Assembly: GCA_903918755.1 (NCBI GenBank)
Contig: CAIXFN010000076.1
Span: 62,001-126,000 of the forward strand
DNA: 64,000 bases
Direction: 5' to 3'
Source of the DNA: an uncultured Pedosphaera sp.
GTDB lineage: Bacteria > Verrucomicrobiota > Verrucomicrobiia > Limisphaerales > Pedosphaeraceae
Below are positions 6,548-13,887 of this stretch, in pieces. The notes under the pieces are model-generated. The model was given only the letters and a program-made list of their open reading frames with translations. It searched no databases and had not been told where the DNA came from. Positions within the stretch are counted from its first letter, which is position 1; the number at the start of each line of letters is the position of its first letter. A program made the translations under genes and the position numbers.

Positions 6548-7426
6548 ATGCACTGGCAGAAAATCGCATTGATCGGCGTGGGTTTGCTTGGTGGCTCGCT
6601 GGGGCTGGCCATCAAGCAACGCAAGCTCGCCGTCAAAGTGGATGGCCATGTGCGGCGCACCGTCAGTATCGGGGAATGCGAGCGAATGGGAGTGGTGGAC
6701 CATGCCACGCGCGATGTGGGCATGGCGGTCAAGAATGCGGATCTGGTTATCCTCTGCACGCCGCTGGGCAAAATGAAGGAACTCACCCGCGAATTCCTCC
6801 CGCAGCTTAAAAAGGGCGCGATTGTCACCGATGTGGGCAGTGTGAAAGGCAGCGTGGTCGAGGAGTTGGAGCCGTTGATCACCGCCGCCGGCGGGCATTT
6901 TGTGGGGAGCCATCCCATGGCCGGGGGCGAAAAGACCGGGGTTTCCGCGGCGCGCGCCGATTTATTCCAAGGGGCGATTTGCCTGGTGACTCCCACGCCG
7001 CGGTCCAACGCCGAGGCCGTCCAGAAGCTGGAAGAATTCTGGCGTGACCTTGGCTGCATCGGGGTGCGCATCAGTCCGAGCCAGCATGACGATCTCGTGA
7101 GCCGGTCCAGTCACTTGCCGCACGTGGTGGCGGCGGAATTGGCCAATTACGTTCTGAGCCCGGCGCATCCGAAGGAGCAGGCGCTGGTGTGCGCGAACGG
7201 TTTCCGGGACACGACCCGAATTGCCTCAGGTTCGCCCGAGATGTGGCGGGATATCGCCCTGGCGAACCGGAAGAATCTGAGCCGGGTCTTGGGCGTGTTC
7301 ATCGAGGACATGGTGGAATTCCGCCTGGCGCTCGACAATGGTGACGCGAAGCAGATCGAGGAATTTTTTGAAAATGCGAAAGCGCGTCGTGATCAATGGA
7401 CCAGTGCGGGAGATTCCGCCGAATGA
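6548..7426 (+). CDS. tyrA: prephenate dehydrogenase
   Basis: A 292-residue enzyme of the TyrA type, converting prephenate to 4-hydroxyphenylpyruvate with NAD(P) in tyrosine synthesis (cyclohexadienyl use is also possible). The N-terminal Rossmann motif is 'IGVGLLGGSLGLA' at residues ~9-21. 'VILCTPLGKM' and 'VTDVGSVKG' follow as NAD-contact strands, then 'GSHPMAGGEKTGV' and the catalytic-domain helix 'SRSSHLPHVVAAELA' with the conserved His. There is no C-terminal ACT domain, so no regulatory domain for tyrosine is visible. It is followed by aroA after 54 bp and cmk, a common aromatic-amino-acid arrangement that supports the call. Confidence 0.9.
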   Translation: MHWQKIALIGVGLLGGSLGLAIKQRKLAVKVDGHVRRTVSIGECERMGVVDHATRDVGMAVKNADLVILCTPLGKMKELTREFLPQLKKGAIVTDVGSVKGSVVEELEPLITAAGGHFVGSHPMAGGEKTGVSAARADLFQGAICLVTPTPRSNAEAVQKLEEFWRDLGCIGVRISPSQHDDLVSRSSHLPHVVAAELANYVLSPAHPKEQALVCANGFRDTTRIASGSPEMWRDIALANRKNLSRVLGVFIEDMVEFRLALDNGDAKQIEEFFENAKARRDQWTSAGDSAE

Positions 7427-7480
7427 TCCGGCGGCGGTTCCGGTCGGTGACCGGATCGGCCCCCTCCAGCCAATTCTTGC

Positions 7481-8818
7481 ATGTCCCTGCCTGAACTCAT
7501 TGAAATAGTTCCCCCCACCCAACCGGTCAGTGCCGGCATCACGGTGCCGGGCTCGAAGAGCATCACGAACCGGGCGCTCGTGCTCGCGGCCCTCGCGGCG
7601 GGCGAGACCACGTTGACCGGGGCGCTGTGGAGCGAAGACACCCAGGTGATGGTGGACTGCCTCCGACAACTCGGTTTCGCCGTGACTGTGCAACCGGATC
7701 CGGCGGAAGCGGGTAATTGCACGATTGTGGTCGGCGGTTTGGGCGGTACCATTCCCCGCGGTGGAACGGAAGCCGCGCCCCTGGAATTGTTCGTGGGCAA
7801 TGCCGGCACGGCAGCGCGGTTCCTGGCCGCGTTTGTTTGCCTGGGGCAGGGAGTCTACCGGCTGCACGGCGTTCCCCGGATGCATGAGCGTCCCCAAGCG
7901 GCGTTGTTCGCCGCCTTGCGCGAGCTGGGCTATCAATTGGATTCCGCGAACGATAAGTTGCCGGTGGTGATCCATGGGACTGGACCGCGGCCACAGTCGG
8001 CGGGTTGCACCGTGAGCGTGGCGGAGAGTTCCCAATTTGCCTCGGCCATTCTTTTGGCAGGCAGCGTGGGTGGCTGGAAAATCAACGGGCTGACCGGCAC
8101 CGGCGAGGCGGCCGAATTGCCATACGTGGCCATGACCGAAAAGCTGGTGGCTGAATTTGGCCGGCAGCCGGGACGCTTTGCGATTGAGGCGGACAGTTCC
8201 AGCGGGAGCTATTTTCAGGCGGCGGACTGGATTTTGCGGCGCAATGCGGGCGCCGAAGCTTCGCGGGTGCGGGTGAACAACTGGCCGGTCACGCGGCTGC
8301 AAATCGATTCGGATTTCAGCACTTGCCTGGATCGGTTCGATGCCGCCCGGACGGCCGGTGAGGCCGAATTGGTCATTTCCCGCCGGGATGAATTGGGGGA
8401 CAGCATCATGACCGCGATAGTGCTCGCGCCGCTGGTGGGTGTGCCGGTCCGGTTTGTGCACCTGGGCCGGTTGCGGGTGCAGGAATCCGACCGCGTGCTG
8501 GCGCTCCATGATGAATTGACCAAATGCGGCGCGCGGGTCCAGTTGGCCGACGGCGGGGAAACGCTCGTGATCTCCCCGGGGGCGAGCTTGCACGGGGCGG
8601 AGATCGAGACGTATAATGATCACCGGCTGGCCATGTGCTTCGCAATTCTGGGATTGCATGTCCCGGGCGTTAAAATCAAGAATCCCGCGTGCGTCAAAAA
8701 GACCTTTCCCAATTTTTTCCAAAAGCTCGCCACGCCAACGCCGGCCGGGCTGGGCGTGGCGATTCGGGATGGCCACTCCGGACGGCTGTTGCCGGTCGCG
8801 GAATTGGCGGCGGAATAA
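7481..8818 (+). CDS. aroA: 3-phosphoshikimate 1-carboxyvinyltransferase (EPSP synthase)
   Basis: A 445-residue cytosolic enzyme joining shikimate-3-phosphate and phosphoenolpyruvate, step six of the shikimate pathway. The motif 'PGSKSITNRALVLAAL' at residues ~24-39 binds substrate. 'FVGNAGTAARFL' near residue 105 is the PEP-site loop in which GTA A/T R is conserved. 'RVQESDRV' and 'DHRLAMCFAILG' near the C-terminus complete the family pattern. Length is normal (~430-450). It lies in the same strand and spacing as tyrA and cmk, so the three are probably co-transcribed. Confidence 0.95.
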   Translation: MSLPELIEIVPPTQPVSAGITVPGSKSITNRALVLAALAAGETTLTGALWSEDTQVMVDCLRQLGFAVTVQPDPAEAGNCTIVVGGLGGTIPRGGTEAAPLELFVGNAGTAARFLAAFVCLGQGVYRLHGVPRMHERPQAALFAALRELGYQLDSANDKLPVVIHGTGPRPQSAGCTVSVAESSQFASAILLAGSVGGWKINGLTGTGEAAELPYVAMTEKLVAEFGRQPGRFAIEADSSSGSYFQAADWILRRNAGAEASRVRVNNWPVTRLQIDSDFSTCLDRFDAARTAGEAELVISRRDELGDSIMTAIVLAPLVGVPVRFVHLGRLRVQESDRVLALHDELTKCGARVQLADGGETLVISPGASLHGAEIETYNDHRLAMCFAILGLHVPGVKIKNPACVKKTFPNFFQKLATPTPAGLGVAIRDGHSGRLLPVAELAAE

Positions 8819-8857
8819 CGGCGCAGTGAAATTTTCGGAGTCCCATCCCCCCATCCC

Positions 8858-9520
8858 ATGAATCCGAGCAAGCACCCCATCGTCATCGCCCTCGACGGCA
8901 CCAGTGCCAGCGGCAAGAGCACCACGGCCAAGCTGGTGGCCAAGGCGCTGTCCGCCATTTACGTGGACACCGGGGCGATGTATCGCACCCTGGCCTGGCA
9001 TTGCCTCCAAAAGGGCGTGGATATCCATGATGAGAAGGCAGTGGGCGCACTGTGCCGCAAGTGGAAGACCACGCTGGAATGTGTGGATAACCAGGTGCGG
9101 CTGCTGGTGGACGGCTATTACCCGGAACAGGAAATCCGGACGGCGACGACCAGTGCCGCCGTGCCCGCCGTGGCGGCCGTCCCCAAGGTGCGGGATTGGA
9201 TGAAGAAACGGCAGCGGGAATGTCTGCAATTCGGGGACCTTGTGATGGAAGGCCGGGACATCGGCACGAACGTGTTTCCCGAAACGGATTTCAAATTCTA
9301 CCTGGATGCCTCGCTGGATGAGCGGGCGAAACGCCGCGCCGCGGAAGGCGTGGAGGAAAATCTGGCCGCGCGGGATCAACGGGACAGCCAGCGGGCCAGC
9401 GCACCGCTGATGATCGCCCTGGGCGCCATGGTTATCAACAACTCGGGGCTCACCCGGGAAGCGACCAGCCAGTTGATCATCGATGAAGTCCACCGGCGCA
9501 AGGGCGCCGGCGGCCGTTAA
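8858..9520 (+). CDS. cmk: cytidylate kinase
   Basis: A 220-residue nucleoside monophosphate kinase that phosphorylates CMP and dCMP. The P-loop is 'DGTSASGKSTTAKLVA' at residues ~13-28. 'YVDTGAMYRTLAW' is the canonical CMP-binding segment, and 'VMEGRDIGTNVFPETDFKFYLDAS' carries the family's GRDIGT motif and the LID lead-in. 'RDQRDSQRASAPL' holds the Arg/Asp set typical of Cmk. It starts 39 bp after aroA; aroA-cmk adjacency is widespread in bacteria. No rpsA follows here. Confidence 0.93.
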   Translation: MNPSKHPIVIALDGTSASGKSTTAKLVAKALSAIYVDTGAMYRTLAWHCLQKGVDIHDEKAVGALCRKWKTTLECVDNQVRLLVDGYYPEQEIRTATTSAAVPAVAAVPKVRDWMKKRQRECLQFGDLVMEGRDIGTNVFPETDFKFYLDASLDERAKRRAAEGVEENLAARDQRDSQRASAPLMIALGAMVINNSGLTREATSQLIIDEVHRRKGAGGR

Positions 9521-9589
9521 GTCGGCGGTTGTCGGTAATTTAGGGGACTCGCCAGCCGGCCCATTCCGTGGTTTATTGAACCAGTAACC

Positions 9590-10489
9590 ATGAAACATCT
9601 TCTTTTCAGGCCAGTTCAGACCCAAGAGGAACGGGCGGGCGGCGCAGCGGGATTTACTTTGATCGAATTGCTGGTGGTGATCGCCATCATTGCCATTCTC
9701 GCGGGAATGCTTTTGCCGGTGCTCGCCAAGGCCAAGCAGCGCGCGCAGGCAATTGTCTGTGTGAACAACACCAAGCAAATCACCGCGGCGTGGATCATGT
9801 ACGCGCAAGACAACAACGACCGGTGCGTCAACAATTACGGAGTGGATCAGACGCAGGCCGAAATCGCCAGCCGCACCTACCGGACTTGGTGCGTGGACAA
9901 CATGTCCTGGGATCTGAACGAATCGAACACTAACTACACCGAACTACGGCTCGGCTTGCTGGGGTCATATACGAGCGGCACCGTGGGTTCCTACAAATGC
10001 CCGGCGGATATCGAACTGACCACGGCACAGCGCAACGCGGGCTGGACCGCCCGCTGCCGCAGCCTGTCCATGAATGCCTTCCTCGGCCTGTTTTCGCCCG
10101 ATCCCAACGACACGGCCGCGACGGGGCACAACGAATTTGCCAGTGGCTTCCGGCAGTTTTTGAAAATCAGCCAGATTCCCACGCCCACTGATATTTTCGT
10201 GCTGCTCGACGAACATCCGGACAGCATCAATGACGGTTACTACCTCATCTCCGGCGGCAGTTTCAATGGCATCGGTGCCCCGTGGGATTGGAGCGACCTG
10301 CCGGCTTCCTTCCATAATGGTGCGGGGGGAATCTCCTTTGCGGATGGTCATTCCGTGGTACACAAATGGGTGAGCTCCTCCACCAAGCGGCCGGTGACCA
10401 AGCAGGGATTCGGGGGGATGAGTGTCACCACCGGCCAGCAGCAGGACTTCCAGTGGCTGGCCCAGCGCACATCCATCAAGTTTCAATGA
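9590..10489 (+). CDS. type II secretion-like pseudopilin with H-X9-DG C-terminus
   Basis: A 299-residue precursor. After a 21-residue basic leader the prepilin peptidase site is [10 protein letters not shown], with Glu at +5 and a ~20-residue hydrophobic helix ending '[14 protein letters not shown]'. The C-terminus carries '[16 protein letters not shown]', an exact H-X9-DG motif, which defines a pseudopilin-associated family expanded in Planctomycetes and Verrucomicrobia (TIGR04294-like). The middle 'DFYAP'-type region with 'KCPADIE' also fits. These proteins are exported to the envelope; their biological role is not settled and genomes hold dozens. No secretion-system genes are adjacent. Confidence 0.9.
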   Translation: MKHLLFRPVQTQEERAGGAAGFTLIELLVVIAIIAILAGMLLPVLAKAKQRAQAIVCVNNTKQITAAWIMYAQDNNDRCVNNYGVDQTQAEIASRTYRTWCVDNMSWDLNESNTNYTELRLGLLGSYTSGTVGSYKCPADIELTTAQRNAGWTARCRSLSMNAFLGLFSPDPNDTAATGHNEFASGFRQFLKISQIPTPTDIFVLLDEHPDSINDGYYLISGGSFNGIGAPWDWSDLPASFHNGAGGISFADGHSVVHKWVSSSTKRPVTKQGFGGMSVTTGQQQDFQWLAQRTSIKFQ

Positions 10490-10493
10490 TTGA

Positions 10494-10519
10494 CCCCTGC
10501 CCCTGGAAAGGGGCAGGGG
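10494..10519. terminator. perfect hairpin between convergent pseudopilin and rtcB
   Basis: CCCCTGCCCC (10494-10503) pairs with GGGGCAGGGG (10510-10519) around a 6-nt loop. It starts 5 bp after the pseudopilin stop and ends 10 bp before the rtcB stop, so it could serve both strands. Neither side has a T-run, so it is not a classic intrinsic terminator. Confidence 0.5.
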
Positions 10520-10528
10520 CCAGTGGCA

Positions 10529-12055
10529 TCAAGCGGCCCCACCGAGGCTGGCGTCGGAATCCTTGATCACAAAACGGGCGCGCAGTCGCGCCACTTCCGT
10601 GGCGAGTCCGGCGAGCCGGACGGAGTTCAGAACCTCGTTGAAGTCCTTATACGCCGCCGGGGCCTCGTCTTTCGGATACTGGCGGCAGTTCGTCAGGATA
10701 TCGTGAGCCGTGAATTCCGCATCCACGGTGGTTTGATCCAATTCACGAATGGCGGCCTTGCGGCCCCGGGCACGGCCTGCGCCGTGATTGACGCTGAAGC
10801 AGCTTTTCTCCGCGCCCGCATCCGCCACCATCACGCATGAACCCGCGGTCGGATTGCCCGGTAACAGGATCGGGTGCCCGGTTTCATAATACGGGGTATC
10901 CTTGAGTGCGAAATGCCCCGCCGGCACCGCGCGCGTGGCCCCTTTGCGATGCACCCAGCACTCCTGTTGTCCGACCAGCTCGCGCCGGGCGATATTATGG
11001 CTGATGAAATACACCAGCGCGCCACGGGTACCGGGAATGACCTCCTGAAACGCTTCCAGCACCAATGCGTTGATCAACAGGTGATTCACCGTGGCAAAGT
11101 TCGCGCCGAGCGCCATGTCGTCGAGGTAGTTATCCGCTTCCGGGGTGCCGAGCGGGGCGTACACGAGCTCCCGGTCGCCGCCCGGGAGCGGGATATCCCA
11201 CTGGGCGAAATGGTGTTGCAAGGTGCGGAACTGGTCCGTGGCCAGATGGTGACCAAACCCGCGGGAACCGCAATGGGAGAGGAACGCGACCCCGCCATCA
11301 CGGAGACCGAAGACCGCGGCCGCCCGGCGGGCGCGATCGTTATCCGCCACCTGCACGGCTTCGCACTCGCCAAAATGATTGCCCCCGCCATAGGAACCCA
11401 ATTGCCGAACCTTGTCGGCGAACTTCGGGAATTTGCCGTCGCTGGTGAGCCGATCCAACCGGGCGACCAGATCTTCCCGTTCCTGATTATGTCCCACGTG
11501 GAAAGCGTCCTCGCAACGCAAGGCCCATTCCGGGGGAATACCCAATTCCCGGCACACGCCGGCGGAAGCGCCTTCCGTGACCACCCGGCGACCGGTTTCC
11601 TCGGTCACCGGACGGCTTTGCTTCACATTTCGTTGGCCTTTACCCGCGCCGGTCGGAGTCCGTGCCGTGATGGCATCGATCAGAGCGCGGCGGACGGTCT
11701 TGTTCGCCACCGCGTCCGCGGGCAGATCCAGTTGCAAGAGGCTCATCGAGCATTTGATATCTACCCCGACCGGGCCCGGGTAAACGTGCGTCGGCGAAAC
11801 CAGCACACAACCCACCGGGGCGCCGTAACCAGCGTGGGCGTCGGGGTTCAGGACCAGGTCGGTCACACCGGGGCCACCGCGGGAATTGAGCGCCTGTTCG
11901 AGGCAGCGCGCATCAAAGCCATCGCGGATCGCGGCGGTACCGATGACGGTGATCGGTTTGCCGCGGTTCCCGGGAGCGGGGAGAAAGCCGGTGGCTTCGC
12001 CGGTCGGCTGGATGGCGGGTTTGGTAGCGGCGTCATTGATCGGATTGTTTTGCAT
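10529..12055 (-). CDS. rtcB: RtcB-type RNA ligase
   Basis: A 508-residue GTP- and manganese-dependent ligase that joins RNA 2',3'-cyclic-phosphate (or 3'-P) to 5'-OH ends. Metal and guanylylation motifs are visible: 'NPDAHAGYGAPVG', 'GPVGVDIKCSM' with C102, 'GSYGGGNHFGE', 'SHCGSRGFGHH' and 'VNHGAGRARGRKA', whose His is the guanylate-accepting one in the family. The usual DIGCGM is DIKCSM here, and the usual 'SxSHGAGR' is 'SVNHGAGR', so this belongs to a divergent subgroup. Start ATG at 12055 has no strong Shine-Dalgarno. It is divergent from rtcR and has a sigma-54 promoter 35-50 bp upstream, so RtcR very probably controls it. Confidence 0.9.
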   Translation of the reverse strand: MQNNPINDAATKPAIQPTGEATGFLPAPGNRGKPITVIGTAAIRDGFDARCLEQALNSRGGPGVTDLVLNPDAHAGYGAPVGCVLVSPTHVYPGPVGVDIKCSMSLLQLDLPADAVANKTVRRALIDAITARTPTGAGKGQRNVKQSRPVTEETGRRVVTEGASAGVCRELGIPPEWALRCEDAFHVGHNQEREDLVARLDRLTSDGKFPKFADKVRQLGSYGGGNHFGECEAVQVADNDRARRAAAVFGLRDGGVAFLSHCGSRGFGHHLATDQFRTLQHHFAQWDIPLPGGDRELVYAPLGTPEADNYLDDMALGANFATVNHLLINALVLEAFQEVIPGTRGALVYFISHNIARRELVGQQECWVHRKGATRAVPAGHFALKDTPYYETGHPILLPGNPTAGSCVMVADAGAEKSCFSVNHGAGRARGRKAAIRELDQTTVDAEFTAHDILTNCRQYPKDEAPAAYKDFNEVLNSVRLAGLATEVARLRARFVIKDSDASLGGAA

Positions 12056-12089
12056 AAAGAGAAACTTGGTTTTCGTTACTGGAGCTGAC

Positions 12090-12106
12090 TAGCAGCCGGT
12101 GTGCCA
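12090..12106 (-). promoter_or_regulatory. sigma-54 promoter of rtcB
   Basis: Minus-strand TGGCAC (complement of 12101-12106), then N5 and CTGCTA, giving the required GG-N10-GC spacing (GG and GC at the -24 and -12 elements). The predicted start of transcription is ~25 nt before the rtcB ATG. The divergent neighbour encodes the sigma-54 activator RtcR. Confidence 0.75.
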
Positions 12107-12241
12107 GCGGGTGATTGCGGCGTGGCGACCAGGTTTTCCGCCAATGAAATCAGGCCAAAGCAGTGGTTTGGACGGTGATGTGGATCGGGATTGCCCACAA
12201 CCGATGATTAGCGTATCGTCTAAAGCACAAGCGGATAAGCT

Positions 12242-13843
12242 ATGAATTCCAAGAAGCGGGTTATCATTGGACTCCTGGGGAGCGTGCTGGATGCCGGGTT
12301 TCGCGAGGACCGGTGGCAGAAGTGGCGTCCCACGGTTTCGCTCTGTCAGCAGGCGGATTGGCCGGTGGATCGTTTTGAACTGCTGTATGATCCGCAATTT
12401 CAAGACACCGCCAAGGTCGTCATGGCCGACATGGTCCGGCGGTCCCCGGGCACGGAAGTGCGGGGAACCGCGCGGGCATTGGCGGATCCCTGGGATTTTG
12501 AGGAAGTTTATGCGGCGCTGCACGAATTCGCGCGGGGCTACCCGTTTCAGCCGGACACGGAGGATTACCTGGTGCACATCACGACCGGGACGCACGTGCA
12601 GCAAATCTGCCTCTTTTTGCTGACGGAATCGCGGCATTTTCCGGCGCGGCTGGTGCAGAGCTCTCCGGCGGACCCCCGCCGCCGCGGTTCGGGCGGGCGC
12701 CACACGGTCATTGATCTGGACCTTTCCAAGTACGACCGGCTTGCGGCGCGCTTTGGCACGGAAAAGCGGGATGCCAGCATGGTGCTGAAATCCGGCATCG
12801 CCACGCGCAACCCGGCGTTCAATCGCCTGATTGACCAAATCGAGTTGGTGGCGATTGAGGCGCGTGACCCGATCCTGCTGACCGGTCCCACCGGTGCGGG
12901 AAAATCCCAATTGGCGCGGCGGATCTATGAATTGAAGAAGTCCCGGCACCAAATCACGGGCCCTTTCGTGGAGGTGAATTGCGCGACCTTGCGCGGGGAC
13001 GCGGCGTTGTCCGCACTGTTCGGGCATGTGAAAGGGGCGTTCACGGGAGCGGTCAAGGAACGGGCCGGACTCTTGCGCATGGCGCATGAGGGTCTGCTCT
13101 TCCTGGATGAAATTGGCGAACTGGGATTGGACGAGCAGGCAATGCTCTTGCGCGCGGTGGAAGAAAAGCGGTTCCAGCCTTTCGGCGGCGATGCGGAAGT
13201 CAGCAGCAATTTCCAATTGATCGCGGGCACCAATCGATCCCTGGCGGAGGCCGTGCAGGAGGGCCGCTTTCGGGCGGACCTGCTGGCGCGGATCGATCTC
13301 TGGACGTTTCAACTGCCCGGTTTGCGGGAGCGACCCGAGGATGTGGCGCCCAACCTCGACTACGAGTTGGAACAATTCACCGCGCGCCAGGGGCGGCGGG
13401 TGACCATGAGCGCGGAAGTGCGGCGGGAGTTTCTGGAGTTTGCCCAGTCACCCGCGGCGTTGTGGAGCGCCAATTTTCGCGACCTGAACGCCTGCGTGAC
13501 GCGACTGGGCACTTTATCCCCCGGGGGACGGGTGACTCCGGAGGTGTTGCGGGAGGAAATGGGCCGGTTGCAGGCCGGTTGGACCCCGCGGGGCGGCAAA
13601 GGGGAAACCACGGATATCCTGGGCAGCGTGATGAGTGAGGAGGCGCGGGCGGGGATCGACCTGTTCGACCAGGTGCAACTTGCCTTTGTAATCCGCACCT
13701 GTCGGGATTCCGCCACGCTCTCGGAAGCGGGTCGCAAGTTATTCGCGGCCACGCGGGGGCAACGCAAGACCGCAAATGACGCCGACCGGTTGCGCAAGTA
13801 CCTCGCCCGGTTCGGGCTGGAATGGGGGATGGTGAAAGGCTGA
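12242..13843 (+). CDS. rtcR: sigma-54-dependent activator RtcR with N-terminal CARF-like domain
   Basis: A 533-residue transcription activator. Residues 1-~180 are the RtcR N-terminal domain ('IIGLLGSVLDAG', 'YDPQFQDTAKVV', 'YLVHITTGTHVQQICLF'), which has a CARF-like fold thought to sense a cyclic or terminal-phosphate nucleotide ligand. Residues ~190-430 are the AAA+ sigma-54-contact domain: Walker A 'GPTGAGKSQLA', 'FGHVKGAFTGAVKERAGLL' containing the GAFTGA loop, and Walker B 'GLLFLDEIGELG'. The C-terminus (~470-533) is a Fis-like or winged helix ('TLSEAGRKLF', 'ANDADRLRKYLARFGL'). It is divergent from rtcB, as in many bacteria, and no rtcA gene lies beside it. Sigma-54 activation of rtcB is inferred from the promoter at 12090-12106. 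Confidence 0.92.
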   Translation: MNSKKRVIIGLLGSVLDAGFREDRWQKWRPTVSLCQQADWPVDRFELLYDPQFQDTAKVVMADMVRRSPGTEVRGTARALADPWDFEEVYAALHEFARGYPFQPDTEDYLVHITTGTHVQQICLFLLTESRHFPARLVQSSPADPRRRGSGGRHTVIDLDLSKYDRLAARFGTEKRDASMVLKSGIATRNPAFNRLIDQIELVAIEARDPILLTGPTGAGKSQLARRIYELKKSRHQITGPFVEVNCATLRGDAALSALFGHVKGAFTGAVKERAGLLRMAHEGLLFLDEIGELGLDEQAMLLRAVEEKRFQPFGGDAEVSSNFQLIAGTNRSLAEAVQEGRFRADLLARIDLWTFQLPGLRERPEDVAPNLDYELEQFTARQGRRVTMSAEVRREFLEFAQSPAALWSANFRDLNACVTRLGTLSPGGRVTPEVLREEMGRLQAGWTPRGGKGETTDILGSVMSEEARAGIDLFDQVQLAFVIRTCRDSATLSEAGRKLFAATRGQRKTANDADRLRKYLARFGLEWGMVKG

Positions 13844-13870
13844 GTCCGCGCCCGGGAGGGGCGCGGACTC
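13842..13870. terminator. 12-bp perfect hairpin overlapping the rtcR stop
   Basis: GAGTCCGCGCCC (13842-13853) pairs with GGGCGCGGACTC (13859-13870) around a 5-nt loop. It begins inside the rtcR stop codon and lies 17 bp from the stop of the convergent secreted-protein gene. There is no T-tract on either strand. Confidence 0.55.
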
Positions 13871-13887
13871 AAGCAGCAGCAGCCGGC

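Noticed and set aside
7226-9808. 860-residue minus-strand open frame
   Set aside because: It covers aroA and cmk on the other strand, whose families are certain; the composition is that of a shadow.
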